Below are positions 1 to 7,968 of a DNA stretch of 40,134 nt, one piece after another. How positions within the stretch are numbered: position 1 is the first letter of the stretch; the number at the start of each line of letters is the position of its first letter. The notes beneath the pieces were generated by a model. That model saw nothing but the letters and a program-made list of their open reading frames with translations, was not told the DNA's origin and searched no databases. The position numbers were made by a program, and so were the translations under genes. Source of the DNA: an uncultured Clostridia bacterium (lineage in GTDB: Bacteria > Bacillota > Clostridia > Christensenellales > Borkfalkiaceae); assembly GCA_944376455.1 (NCBI GenBank), contig CALWCO010000011.1, positions 1 through 40,134 on the forward strand, read 5' to 3'.

Positions 1-76
1 CAACTCTATTTTACCACAGATTTGTATGAACTCCTTTTTTTTCTCTCCACTGTTGCACTTAATAGTATAATTCACC
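1..76 (-). mobile_element. Partial end of an insertion-sequence-like element, left copy
   Basis: These bases are the reverse complement of 40024-40097 near the other end of the window. The only difference is a run of 8 T here against 6 A there. The element body would lie to the left, outside the window. The boundary with unique sequence is just after position 76. The right copy carries a ribosome site and an ATG further in, so this looks like the 5' end of a transposase gene. The family is not determinable here; IS30-like is only a guess. Confidence 0.6.
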
Positions 77-90
77 TGTAATGAAATAAA

Positions 91-118
91 GGGCGAAGCA
101 TATGCTTTCGCCCTTTTC
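91..118. terminator. Bidirectional intrinsic terminator
   Basis: GGGCGAA pairs with TTCGCCC around a self-complementary GCATATGC core, with T-rich sequence on both sides (CTTTTC on +, TTTATTT on -). It can end the leftward asparaginase transcript and shield it from the adjacent element. Confidence 0.65.
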
Positions 119-258
119 TATGGCATGCAGATGTTTCAACAACGGGTGTGCCTGTTTTTTTCTTTGTTTTAACGCGCGGCGTTGGGCGTCATGAGCGCAT
201 TCCGATGTTGTCGTTTTGCGCTGAACGGACGGCAGACAGATGTTCTTGTTTCGGTTTC

Positions 259-1287
259 TCACGAAAGCGGAGATACTTTTTCAAAGAAGAAAGTTTTTTC
301 CAAAACAGCATCGACGGATAACCCCATGCCCAAGGCGAGCATGGTCTTGATGCGCGCCATGTTGAAACTCTGATCTTCGGCGAGGATGGCAACGTCCGAA
401 AGAGTCATCGCGCTTTCGTAGAGGTTGCCGCCGCCCGCAACGGGCGCAAGGACGGGTTGCACGCCCTTTTCGCGGCAATAGCGCAAGAACGCCGCGGCGT
501 TTTCTCCCTTTCCCGCCGTACAGACCGTGCCGCTGTGGTAGAGCTCCAGAACAACCGCCCGCGGGGCGTTTTCCGCAAAGCGAAAGAGGGAATAATCGGT
601 CAGAGAATGTGCCTTGAGCGTGAGTATGTCGGTGCACAGCCGCGCGGGGTCGAACCCGCTCGCGGGGCGCGGACGGTGCAAGTCTGCGGGGGAAGGATTG
701 GAGGCGAGGGGAAAGAAACGGAAAGTCCCGTTAGTCATTTCCCCGAGCGCCGTTCCGCCGAAGGAGGAAAAATCGCCCGACGCGGGCGCACAGTCGTTCA
801 AACGGGAGGCAAGATGAATTTTGGCGCAAGGGTCACCCGCGTTGCGGAAGGCGACATAGACGCCCGGCAGTTTTTCTCCGATGAACCCGACCGCCGCCGC
901 AAAGTTGTCCAAGCCGTTGCTCCGTGCGTCTTCCAAGGGGAAGAGAGCGGACACGAATACGACGGGCAGAGGCGCGTCGCAAAAGAGCAGGGAAAAGAGG
1001 GGCGCGGTAAAGGAGAGGGTGTCCGTGCCGTGGGTGACGATAATGCCGTCATAATCGCCGTGCAACCGTTCCCGGACACAGTCCGCAAACGCGACGAGGT
1101 CGGCTTTTTGCATATTTTCGCTGAGCACGTTCAGGGGCTGACAGACGTCGAACGCCGTATCCGTTCCGTATTTTGTCTGATACAGATTCAAAAGCCTTCC
1201 GCTCGTTGCCGCATCCGTTCCCAAAAATGCGCCGCGGTTGACCGATCCGATCGTTCCGCCCGTGAAAATAACGCAAATTTTCCGCAC
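259..1287 (-). CDS. ansA: L-asparaginase (type I-like, cytoplasmic)
   Basis: Predicted to hydrolyse L-asparagine to aspartate and ammonia. The 342-residue length fits the asparaginase/glutaminase family. The N-terminal TGGTIGS motif carries the nucleophilic Thr (residues 9-15), and HGTDTL in the second conserved block supplies the Thr-Asp pair. No signal peptide is visible, which suggests the cytoplasmic type. The start is GTG at 1287, with AAGGAGAA at 1293-1300 as ribosome site. A short mRNA leader with a terminator-like hairpin lies upstream (see 1352-1461). The gene stands alone between two terminators. Glutaminase side activity cannot be judged from sequence. Confidence 0.9.
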   Translation of the reverse strand: MRKICVIFTGGTIGSVNRGAFLGTDAATSGRLLNLYQTKYGTDTAFDVCQPLNVLSENMQKADLVAFADCVRERLHGDYDGIIVTHGTDTLSFTAPLFSLLFCDAPLPVVFVSALFPLEDARSNGLDNFAAAVGFIGEKLPGVYVAFRNAGDPCAKIHLASRLNDCAPASGDFSSFGGTALGEMTNGTFRFFPLASNPSPADLHRPRPASGFDPARLCTDILTLKAHSLTDYSLFRFAENAPRAVVLELYHSGTVCTAGKGENAAAFLRYCREKGVQPVLAPVAGGGNLYESAMTLSDVAILAEDQSFNMARIKTMLALGMGLSVDAVLEKTFFFEKVSPLS

Positions 1288-1310
1288 TTCGATTCTCCTT
1301 CATTATATAT

Positions 1311-1343
1311 ATTATAATATATTATGCGAAACAAACATTTCAA
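1311..1343 (-). promoter_or_regulatory. Possible proximal promoter of ansA
   Basis: On the minus strand TTGAAA (1343-1338) is followed by an AT-rich stretch offering TATATT or TATTAT at 16-18 nt. It lies between the leader hairpin and the ribosome site. If used, ansA would be expressed independently of the upstream terminator-like hairpin. Confidence 0.35.
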
Positions 1344-1351
1344 AAAGCAAT

Positions 1352-1461
1352 AAAAAATCCCGAGTCGGCGGTTAAGCAGGGCTCGGGGGGATACGTTCCG
1401 CGTCAACGTATCGCGTCATAAAAGACTTTATCAGTATATTCCGTTTTTTTTCAATTGTCAA
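1352..1461 (-). promoter_or_regulatory. Strong promoter with short structured leader ending in a terminator hairpin
   Basis: The minus strand has a perfect TTGACA (1461-1456), a 17-nt spacer and TATACT (1438-1433). Transcription should start near 1426. The first ~70 nt fold into GATACGTT/AACGTATC (1412-1390), then CCCGAG/CTCGGG (1387-1359), and then six U residues (1357-1352). This is either an attenuator or riboswitch expression platform in front of ansA, or a stand-alone small RNA. It is too short for a T-box, and I do not recognise a known riboswitch class. Confidence 0.6.
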
Positions 1462-1740
1462 GGGAATCGGCGAAAAAAGTTGTGAGCGGGAAAGAAATAC
1501 GGCACGAATAGGCGGGTGTGTTATATAAATGAATGCGCGCCCGACGCCTTCCTGTTTGCGAACAAGTGCACCCATTCGCCGCGCTTGTCCGCAGGCAGAG
1601 GCGGACTTCCTTTTCGGCCGCTCGTCAATCCTTTTTCCCGATGGGATTTTTGTTAATTTCCCACATTTATGAATGAAAACTATAACAAAGTGTTTGATTT
1701 TTACATTTTTCATATTTTTTCGGGGACGGCTTTCAATCGA
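1462..1740. other. Intergenic region, no gene seen
   Basis: Divergent spacer between ansA and adhE. No reading frame here has a ribosome site. It is AT-rich toward adhE. A TTGTTAA half-site resembling the Rex consensus occurs near 1649, but the second half is absent. Confidence 0.5.
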
Positions 1741-1769
1741 TTGACTTTTTATGCCGAAAAGGATAAAAT
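1741..1769 (+). promoter_or_regulatory. Sigma-A-type promoter of adhE
   Basis: TTGACT (1741-1746), 17-nt spacer, TAAAAT (1764-1769). The start of transcription should fall about 65-70 nt before the adhE ATG. Confidence 0.75.
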
Positions 1770-1843
1770 AATATCAGTAAAAAAATATCAATTAAATTTC
1801 CGAAATCAAGAAAGGGGCGGCAGTCCCGAAGGAGCATAAGAAG

Positions 1844-4453
1844 ATGGAAGAAAAGATTGTAGACAGCATGGAAGCCTTGGAAGAGACCATTGCCCGCGTC
1901 CGCGCGGCGCAGGCCGTCTTTGCCACCTACACGCAGGAACAGGTGGACGAAATTTTCCGCGCTGCCGCGCTTGCGGCGAACAACCAGCGTATTCCGCTCG
2001 CCAAAATGGCGGTGGAAGAGACGGGGATGGGCGTTGTCGAGGACAAGGTCATCAAGAACCATTATGCGGCGGAATATATCTATAACACCTATAAACACAC
2101 CAAGACCTGCGGCGTGATCGAAGAGGATACGGCTTTCGGCCTCAAGAAGATTGCCGAACCTATCGGTTTGGTTGCGGCCGTCATCCCGACGACCAACCCC
2201 ACCTCCACGGCGATCTTCAAGACGCTCATCTGTCTGAAGACCCGTAACGGTATCATCATCAGCCCGCACCCGCGCGCCAAAAAATCGACGATCGCCGCGG
2301 CAAAAGTCGTCTTGGAAGCCGCTGTGAAAGCCGGCGCACCCGAAGGCATCATCGGCTGGATCGACGTGCCGTCTTTGGATATGACCAACACCCTCATGAA
2401 GGAAGCGGATATTATCCTCGCAACGGGCGGCCCCGGCATGGTCAAGAGCGCTTACTCTTCCGGCAAACCCGCGCTCGGCGTCGGCGCAGGCAATACGCCC
2501 GCGATCATCGACGATACCGCCAACATCCGTCTTGCGGTCAACTCCATCATTCATTCCAAGACGTTCGATAACGGCATGATCTGCGCCTCCGAACAGTCGG
2601 TCATCGTGCTTGACAAGGTCTATGAAGAGGTCAAGAAAGAGTTCGCTTATCGCGGTTGCTATTTCTGCAACGAAGAGGAGAAGAACAAGGTTCGCTCGAC
2701 CATTCTCATCAACGGCGCGCTCAACGCCAAGATCGTCGGCCAGAAGCCCGTTACCATTGCCAAACTCTGCGGATTCGATATTCCCGAAGAGACCAAAGTA
2801 CTCATCGGCGAAGTGGAGAGCGTGAACATCGAAGAGGCGTTCGCGCACGAGAAACTGTCGCCCGTTTTGGCAATGTACAGAGCCAAGGACTTTGACGACG
2901 CGGTCGCCAAGGCCGAACAGCTCATCGCCGACGGCGGTATGGGACATACTTCCGCCATTTACATTGATCAGCTGACCCAGAAAGAGAAGCTCGAAAAGTG
3001 GGAAGCGAGCATGAAGACCTGCCGTATGCTCATCAACACGCCTTCTTCCCAGGGCGGTATCGGCGATCTCTATAACTTCAAACTGGCGCCTTCCCTGACC
3101 CTCGGTTGCGGCTCCTGGGGCGGCAACTCCGTTTCCGAAAACGTCGGCGTGAAGCACCTCATCAACATCAAGACCGTTGCGGAAAGGAGAGAAAATATGC
3201 TTTGGTTCAGAACCCCTCAGAAAGTGTATCACAAGAAAGGTTGTCTGCCCGTCGCGCTCGCCGAGCTCAAAGACGTCATGGGCAAGAAAAAGGCCTTCAT
3301 CGTTACCGACAAATTCCTCTATGAGACCAACCGCATCAAGCCCATCACCGATAAATTGGACGAAATGGGCATCCGCTATACCTGCTTTGCGGACGTTGAA
3401 CCCGATCCTTCCCTCGACAGCGCGAAGGCGGGTGCCAAACTGATGGCGGACTTCCAGCCCGACGTGATCATCGCCCTCGGCGGCGGCTCCGCAATGGACG
3501 CCGGCAAGATCATGTGGGTGCTCTATGAACATCCCGAAGTGGACTTCTATGACATGGCGATGCGTTTCATGGACATCCGCAAGCGCGTTTACACCTTCCC
3601 CAAGATGGGCGAAAAGGCATATTTCGTGGCAATCCCGACTTCCTCCGGTACCGGCTCGGAAGTGACGCCGTTCGCCGTTATCTCCGATAAGGTGACGGGC
3701 AACAAATATCCTTTGGCCGACTACGAACTCCTGCCCAATATGGCGATCGTGGACACCGACTTCATGATGACCCAGCCCAAGGGCCTGACCGCGGCGTCCG
3801 GTATCGACGCGCTGACCCATGCGCTCGAAGCTTATGCCTCCATCATGGCGACGCCTTACACCGACGGCGAAGCGCTCGTTGCCTGCAAACTCATCTTCAA
3901 ATATCTGCCCCGCGCCTATGAAAACGGCATGAACGATCCTGAAGCGCGCGAAGCGATGGCCGACGCCGCCACCATGGCCGGTATCGCCTTTGCCAACGCC
4001 TTCCTCGGCGTGTGCCATTCCATGGCGCATAAGATGGGCGCTTACCACCACATCCCGCACGGCATCGCCAACGCCCTGCTCATCGAGGACGTCATCCGTT
4101 ATAACAGCGCGGAAGTGCCGCCCAAGATGGGAACCTTCTCGCAGTATCAGTATCCGCACACCAGAGCGAGATATGCCGAAATCGCCGATTATCTCGGCAT
4201 CGGCGGCAGAACCGAGGAGTCCAAGGTCGAAAATCTCATCAAGGCCATTGCCGAGCTCAAAGAGAAGGTCGGCATCAAGAAGACCATGAAGGATTACGGC
4301 GTCGATGAGAAGTACTTCTTCGATACGCTCGACGAGATGAGCGAAAAGGCATTTGACGACCAGTGCACGGGCGCCAACCCTCGTTATCCGCTCATTTCCG
4401 AGATCAAGGAAATGTATATCCGCAACAGCGGATTCAAAGCACCGAAGAAATAA
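1844..4453 (+). CDS. adhE: Bifunctional acetaldehyde-CoA/alcohol dehydrogenase
   Basis: Reduces acetyl-CoA to acetaldehyde and then to ethanol with NADH, which regenerates NAD+ during fermentation. At 869 residues it has the normal two-domain length. Residues 1-440 form the CoA-acylating aldehyde dehydrogenase, with catalytic Cys247 in MICASEQS. From about residue 455 an iron-dependent alcohol dehydrogenase follows, with GGGSAMDAGK (nucleotide binding) and the iron-binding segments ASGIDALTHALEAY and GVCHSMAHKMGAYHHIPHG. The ribosome site AAGGAG lies before the ATG. The gene is monocistronic, with its own promoter and a very strong terminator. AdhE normally forms spirosome filaments in the cytoplasm. 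Confidence 0.97.
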   Translation: MEEKIVDSMEALEETIARVRAAQAVFATYTQEQVDEIFRAAALAANNQRIPLAKMAVEETGMGVVEDKVIKNHYAAEYIYNTYKHTKTCGVIEEDTAFGLKKIAEPIGLVAAVIPTTNPTSTAIFKTLICLKTRNGIIISPHPRAKKSTIAAAKVVLEAAVKAGAPEGIIGWIDVPSLDMTNTLMKEADIILATGGPGMVKSAYSSGKPALGVGAGNTPAIIDDTANIRLAVNSIIHSKTFDNGMICASEQSVIVLDKVYEEVKKEFAYRGCYFCNEEEKNKVRSTILINGALNAKIVGQKPVTIAKLCGFDIPEETKVLIGEVESVNIEEAFAHEKLSPVLAMYRAKDFDDAVAKAEQLIADGGMGHTSAIYIDQLTQKEKLEKWEASMKTCRMLINTPSSQGGIGDLYNFKLAPSLTLGCGSWGGNSVSENVGVKHLINIKTVAERRENMLWFRTPQKVYHKKGCLPVALAELKDVMGKKKAFIVTDKFLYETNRIKPITDKLDEMGIRYTCFADVEPDPSLDSAKAGAKLMADFQPDVIIALGGGSAMDAGKIMWVLYEHPEVDFYDMAMRFMDIRKRVYTFPKMGEKAYFVAIPTSSGTGSEVTPFAVISDKVTGNKYPLADYELLPNMAIVDTDFMMTQPKGLTAASGIDALTHALEAYASIMATPYTDGEALVACKLIFKYLPRAYENGMNDPEAREAMADAATMAGIAFANAFLGVCHSMAHKMGAYHHIPHGIANALLIEDVIRYNSAEVPPKMGTFSQYQYPHTRARYAEIADYLGIGGRTEESKVENLIKAIAELKEKVGIKKTMKDYGVDEKYFFDTLDEMSEKAFDDQCTGANPRYPLISEIKEMYIRNSGFKAPKK

Positions 4454-4476
4454 GAGTGCGAAAAGAAAAATAAAGA

Positions 4477-4510
4477 GGGGCGCCGCAAAGCAATTTGCGG
4501 CGCCCCTTTT
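4477..4510 (+). terminator. Intrinsic terminator of adhE
   Basis: A perfect 13-bp GC-rich stem (4477-4489 with 4494-4506), GCAA loop, then TTTT. Confidence 0.9.
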
Positions 4511-4634
4511 CCGTGGGGGCGAAAAACGGGACGGAAGGTGTTTTTTTGCCGCCATGCTCTTCCGCCGACTTGCGGCGGCTCCTTTTCCGTGGCAAAAAGG
4601 GTCGGAACACGCAGGCATGCCCGCAAAAAGCGGT

Positions 4635-4667
4635 AAAAAAGGAGCGGCGCGAAATCTTTCGCGCCGC
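4635..4667 (-). terminator. Intrinsic terminator of the YegP-like gene
   Basis: GCGGCGCGAAA (4644-4654) pairs with TTTCGCGCCGC (4657-4667). On the minus strand it is followed by CC and six T (4640-4635). A T-rich tract also lies on the plus side. Confidence 0.8.
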
Positions 4668-4730
4668 TTTCGCTGTTTTTTCTTTTTGTTTTGCGTCTGC
4701 ATTGTCCTTTTTTCGGACATGGGCGGGGGA

Positions 4731-5123
4731 TTATTGCTCTTCGGGCACGATTTCGGCCTCGGGCGCCCACTTGGCGAGGCTCTGAATGCCGCGCTTACAG
4801 CCGTCCTTGCTCGCATATCCCTCTTCGCATACGCAGATCAGCTCTCCGTTGCTTGCCAGCAGGCGATAGCGGTATTTACCTGCTTTGTCGAGGTAGAGTT
4901 CGAATTTCGGGCAGGGCAACGTTTCTTTCTTTTGCAGCGTCTGATCTTCTATGCGTGCATTGACGTTCTTTTTGACGCTTTCGATGCCCTTTTTGCAGGC
5001 CGAAAGGGAGGAATATCCCGTGCCGCCGCTGACGGCGATCGTTTCTTTGTTCGAGGCTTTCAACCGATAATTGATGTAGCCGCTTGCCGTTTTGTAGTAT
5101 ACGAATTGTCCTTTGTTTGCCAT
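4731..5123 (-). CDS. YegP/DUF1508 family protein with two repeats
   Basis: A 130-residue soluble protein made of two copies of the DUF1508 fold. The first has YRLKASNKETI followed by YSSLSACKKGIESVKK. The second has YRLLASNGELI followed by YASKDGCKRGIQSL. This family (YegP in E. coli) forms a small tandem beta-alpha fold of unknown function. The start at 5123 is supported by AAGGAG at 5131-5136. It has its own promoter, 5185-5213, between it and the upstream gene, so it is probably a single-gene unit. No membrane segment or signal is visible. Confidence 0.85.
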   Translation of the reverse strand: MANKGQFVYYKTASGYINYRLKASNKETIAVSGGTGYSSLSACKKGIESVKKNVNARIEDQTLQKKETLPCPKFELYLDKAGKYRYRLLASNGELICVCEEGYASKDGCKRGIQSLAKWAPEAEIVPEEQ

Positions 5124-5184
5124 GGTTTTTCTCCTTATCGTAGCGATTGTCTGTATCGCATCTGCATTAAAATGGATTAACTAT

Positions 5185-5213
5185 ATTGTATCCGATTTCG
5201 AGGAATTTTTCAA
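5185..5213 (-). promoter_or_regulatory. Promoter of the YegP-like gene
   Basis: Minus strand TTGAAA (5213-5208), 17-nt spacer, TACAAT (5190-5185), about 60 nt upstream of the ATG. Confidence 0.65.
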
Positions 5214-5230
5214 GGGGTTTGACGATTTTT

Positions 5231-6253
5231 TCACAAGTTTTTTTCTGTGCCTTCCGCTTGTTGCCCTTCCGCAAGTTTGGTTTTCTCCTCCTTCTCGGCC
5301 GCTTCGGCATCCTTTTTGCGCTGGTAGCGCACGAGCAGGTAAGAGCCGACTGCACCCGCCGCAAACAGCACGATGCCGACGACGAGATCGGGAACGTTGA
5401 TGCCGTTCGCCGCCCAGGAAGTGTATACGGCAAAGACATCGGGGTTAAAGAACATTGCGATGATGGAGCCGAGCGAGAGACCGACGATCATGGAATAGGC
5501 CGTGTGGCGCGCCTTGCCGAAGATGTAAGTGAGCAATTTGGAAAAGGTGAACAGGCCGAGCAGGAACCCGAACGCAAGTGCGGCATACACGGCGAAGATC
5601 ATGGGGTTTTGCTGCCAGAAAGTCAGACTGACGCTGTCCACGAGGGAGGCGAACCAGCCGATGGCGAGCAGGAGCGCCGAGGCGCTCAGCCCGGGCACGA
5701 TCTGCGTCACGCCCACGACATAGCCCACGGGGATGCAGAGAAGAATCTGCCACCACTCGACGCTCGTAAAAACGTTGTCCGAGGTGTTGCCCGCGCCCAT
5801 GCCGATGGAAAAGCCGCCGATGGCGATGGGGATGCAGACGCCGACGATGAGCAGTGCGATGCGGTCAAAACTCATCTTTGCGCCCTTCAGTTCGTCCTTG
5901 ACGGCGGGGAAGGCACCGCTCATCAGGCCCGAAAACAGCCCGATGACCGCGAAAGGCAGAAGCGCGAGAAGCTGTTCCACGGCAATAAATCCGAGCAAAA
6001 CGCCGAGCACCATGCCGATGACGATGGGCAGAAGAAAGACGAAACATCTCTTGAACTGTCTGAACAGATTGCCGACGGCGTATAAAAACTGATCGTACAG
6101 CTTGAAGATGATGGCGATGGTCGAACCGCTGATCCCGGGCACGATTACCGCCAGCCCGATGAAAAAGCCGAGCACCGCGCTCTTGCTCCAGGTCTTTTTA
6201 TTGTACTTTATCAATTCGATTTCTTGAGTTTCCGTTTCTTTTTTTTCTTGCAT
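5231..6253 (-). CDS. DUF368 membrane protein (PopT-type undecaprenyl phosphate translocase)
   Basis: A 340-residue polytopic membrane protein. The N-terminal segment GLAVIVPGISGSTIA is the DUF368 signature, with an inverted second copy as VTQIVPGLSASALLLAIG. About 8-9 hydrophobic segments follow, and a charged cytoplasmic tail (residues ~308-340) ends the protein. DUF368 proteins (PopT) have been linked by genetics to returning undecaprenyl phosphate across the membrane for envelope synthesis. The start ATG at 6253 has GGGAG upstream. The gene has its own promoter and diverges from the kinase gene. Confidence 0.85.
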   Translation of the reverse strand: MQEKKETETQEIELIKYNKKTWSKSAVLGFFIGLAVIVPGISGSTIAIIFKLYDQFLYAVGNLFRQFKRCFVFLLPIVIGMVLGVLLGFIAVEQLLALLPFAVIGLFSGLMSGAFPAVKDELKGAKMSFDRIALLIVGVCIPIAIGGFSIGMGAGNTSDNVFTSVEWWQILLCIPVGYVVGVTQIVPGLSASALLLAIGWFASLVDSVSLTFWQQNPMIFAVYAALAFGFLLGLFTFSKLLTYIFGKARHTAYSMIVGLSLGSIIAMFFNPDVFAVYTSWAANGINVPDLVVGIVLFAAGAVGSYLLVRYQRKKDAEAAEKEEKTKLAEGQQAEGTEKNL

Positions 6254-6285
6254 CCGATGACTCCCTTTTTTCAGTATATGGCAAT

Positions 6286-6314
6286 ATTATACTCTAAAAT
6301 CACTTTTCGGTCAA
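6286..6314 (-). promoter_or_regulatory. Promoter of the DUF368 gene
   Basis: Minus strand TTGACC (6314-6309), 17-nt spacer, consensus TATAAT (6291-6286). Confidence 0.75.
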
Positions 6315-6444
6315 CCGTATATTGAGAAAATCGGGTCGGCGAGGAAAAATTTACATATAAAAAAGAATTGATTGAAAAAATAGTATACGGACAACGGGAA
6401 ATGTGAAGATTTGAAAAAAAATGAAAAAATTTTTCCGTACACCC

Positions 6445-6473
6445 TTGAAAAACGAAAGGGAATGCGCTATAAT
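6445..6473 (+). promoter_or_regulatory. Promoter of the APH-like kinase gene
   Basis: TTGAAA (6445-6450), 17-nt spacer, consensus TATAAT (6468-6473). The ribosome site AAGGGGG follows before the ATG at 6509. Confidence 0.8.
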
Positions 6474-6508
6474 AAGAACAGCAAATCATAAGGGGGCTTT
6501 ACAAAGCT

Positions 6509-7255
6509 ATGAGCAAACAGACGCTTTACAAGAGTCAGTACAAGGAAGTTTATGCCGAGGACGGCAAGATCGTGAAGATTTTTGACGGGTCTTTCCCCAA
6601 GGCAAACATTCTCAACGAGGCGCTCAACCAGGCGCGCGTCGAGGTAACAGACCTCAATATTCCCAAAATTCACGAGGTAACCAAGATCGACGGCAAGTGG
6701 GCGATCGTCATGGATTACATCGAGGGCAAAACGCTCGCCGAACTCATGCGCGAGAATCCCGATCAAGAGGAGGAATATCTTGATCTCATGGTCGCACTGC
6801 AGGTAGAGATGCATTCCAAACGCGTCCCGCTGTTGCCGCGACTCAAAGATAAGATGCTCAACAAGATCGCGCAGACCGATTTCAACGATACGGTAAAGTA
6901 TGAATTGCAGATGCGCATCGAGTCCATGCCCAAGCATCTCAAACTTTGCCACGGCGATTTCAATCCCGATAATATCATCATCACGCCCGAAGGGCAGAAA
7001 TTCATCATCGACTGGTCGCACGCCACGCAGGGCAACGCGAGTTGCGACGTCGCGCGGACCTATCTCATCTTCTGTCTTGCGGACAGAAAGGATCTCGCCG
7101 AGAAATATCTCGAAAAATTCTGTGAAAAGACCGGCACAGCCAAGAACTATGTGCAACGCCTGTTGCCCGTCGTCGCCGCCAGCGAGTCCGTCAAAGGTAA
7201 GAAAGAAGACCGTGCGTTGCTCGCCAAGTGGGTTGACGTCGTGGAATATGAATAA
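6509..7255 (+). CDS. Aminoglycoside-phosphotransferase-family kinase
   Basis: A 248-residue protein with the APH/choline-kinase fold. The N-lobe ends in AIVMDYIEGKTL (hinge), then comes the catalytic loop LCHGDFNPDNIII (Asp and Asn), then FIIDWSHA, which holds the metal-binding Asp. All catalytic residues are present, so an active small-molecule kinase is likely. It is shorter than resistance APH enzymes and resembles the housekeeping thiamine/choline/fructosamine kinase-like group. The substrate is unknown and a drug-resistance role is not supported. It has its own promoter and a terminator before the phosphatase gene. Confidence 0.8.
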   Translation: MSKQTLYKSQYKEVYAEDGKIVKIFDGSFPKANILNEALNQARVEVTDLNIPKIHEVTKIDGKWAIVMDYIEGKTLAELMRENPDQEEEYLDLMVALQVEMHSKRVPLLPRLKDKMLNKIAQTDFNDTVKYELQMRIESMPKHLKLCHGDFNPDNIIITPEGQKFIIDWSHATQGNASCDVARTYLIFCLADRKDLAEKYLEKFCEKTGTAKNYVQRLLPVVAASESVKGKKEDRALLAKWVDVVEYE

Positions 7256-7310
7256 TTCGCGCTCTGCACCCGCAGAATAAAAAAGAAAAATTCAAAACGA
7301 AATAGAGCAA

Positions 7311-7360
7311 AAACGCGCCTTCCCGCGGAATAAACGAGAAGGGCGTTTTTGTTGTTTTTG
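7311..7360 (+). terminator. Terminator of the kinase gene
   Basis: AACGCGCCTTC pairs with GAAGGGCGTT with one bulged base, followed by TTTTTGTTGTTTTT. Confidence 0.65.
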
Positions 7361-7413
7361 CAAAGCGGTTGTGTGCGTTGCCAACCGTTGAAAGAAGAGG
7401 AGGAAAGAAGCAC

Positions 7414-7875
7414 GTGACCCGCGTTATGTTTGTATGCCTGGGCAACATCTGCCGTTCGCCCATGGCGGAATTTATTTTTCGTAAAATGCTCAAAGATACG
7501 GGCATGGATGCCCTGATTTATGCGGAATCCGCCGGAACCAGCGGCGAGGAAGCGGGCAACCCCGTCTACCCGCCCGCGGCGGCAGAGCTGAAAAAACACG
7601 GCATTTTTTGTGCGGGAAAGCGTGCCCGCCGCCTGCAAAAAAGCGATTTTTCGGCATACGATCTCTTTGTCTGTATGGACAAAGGCAATCTCCGCGCGAT
7701 GAGCCGCCTTTTCGGGACGGACGAGAAACAGTTTTTGCTCCTGTCCTTCGCGGACAGGGCGGACGATGTTGCCGATCCTTGGTATACGCGCGATTTTTCC
7801 GAGGCCTATCGCGACATCGAAGAGGGGTGCCGCGGCCTGCTCGCTTATTTGCAGGAGAAGGCGGACGGGGAATGA
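7414..7875 (+). CDS. Low-molecular-weight protein-tyrosine phosphatase
   Basis: Encodes 153 residues. The P-loop CLGNICRSP (nucleophile Cys8, Arg14) is at the very N-terminus and the general acid Asp121 is in DPWY, so the active site is complete. The length matches LMW-PTPs. I take the GTG at 7414 as start because AGAGGAGG at 7396-7403 is at proper distance; an in-frame ATG at 7426 would remove most of strand 1. These enzymes dephosphorylate bacterial tyrosine kinases or arginine-phosphorylated proteins (YwlE type). The residue before Arg14 is Cys, so the arginine-phosphatase subtype (Thr in YwlE) is not favoured. No partner kinase is nearby. Confidence 0.9.
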   Translation: MTRVMFVCLGNICRSPMAEFIFRKMLKDTGMDALIYAESAGTSGEEAGNPVYPPAAAELKKHGIFCAGKRARRLQKSDFSAYDLFVCMDKGNLRAMSRLFGTDEKQFLLLSFADRADDVADPWYTRDFSEAYRDIEEGCRGLLAYLQEKADGE

Positions 7876-7912
7876 GAACGGATTGACGAATGGTACGTAA
7901 GAGACGAAAGAA

Positions 7913-7959
7913 AACCAAAGCGGAGCCGTCCGCATTGCGCCGACGGCTCCGCTTTGGTT
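7913..7959. terminator. Bidirectional terminator between convergent genes
   Basis: A stem of about 17 bp (7913-7929 with 7943-7959), with TTTTT on the plus side and TTTTC on the minus side. It serves both the phosphatase and the histidine kinase genes. Confidence 0.85.
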
Positions 7960-7968
7960 TTTATGTTT

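Noticed and set aside
1288-1461. T-box leader upstream of ansA
   Set aside because: The leader before the terminator is only about 70 nt and lacks the T-box sequence and specifier stem.
1640-1700. Rex (redox repressor) operator before adhE
   Set aside because: Only one half-site, TTGTTAA, is convincing; the inverted half does not fit at the required spacing.
1733-4816. Very long open frame antisense to adhE
   Set aside because: No ribosome site, and low-complexity charged composition typical of the opposite strand of a GC-rich, biased gene. AdhE on the plus strand is certain.
6509-7255. Aminoglycoside resistance gene
   Set aside because: The kinase fold is present but the short length and lack of resistance-specific features point to a housekeeping small-molecule kinase.
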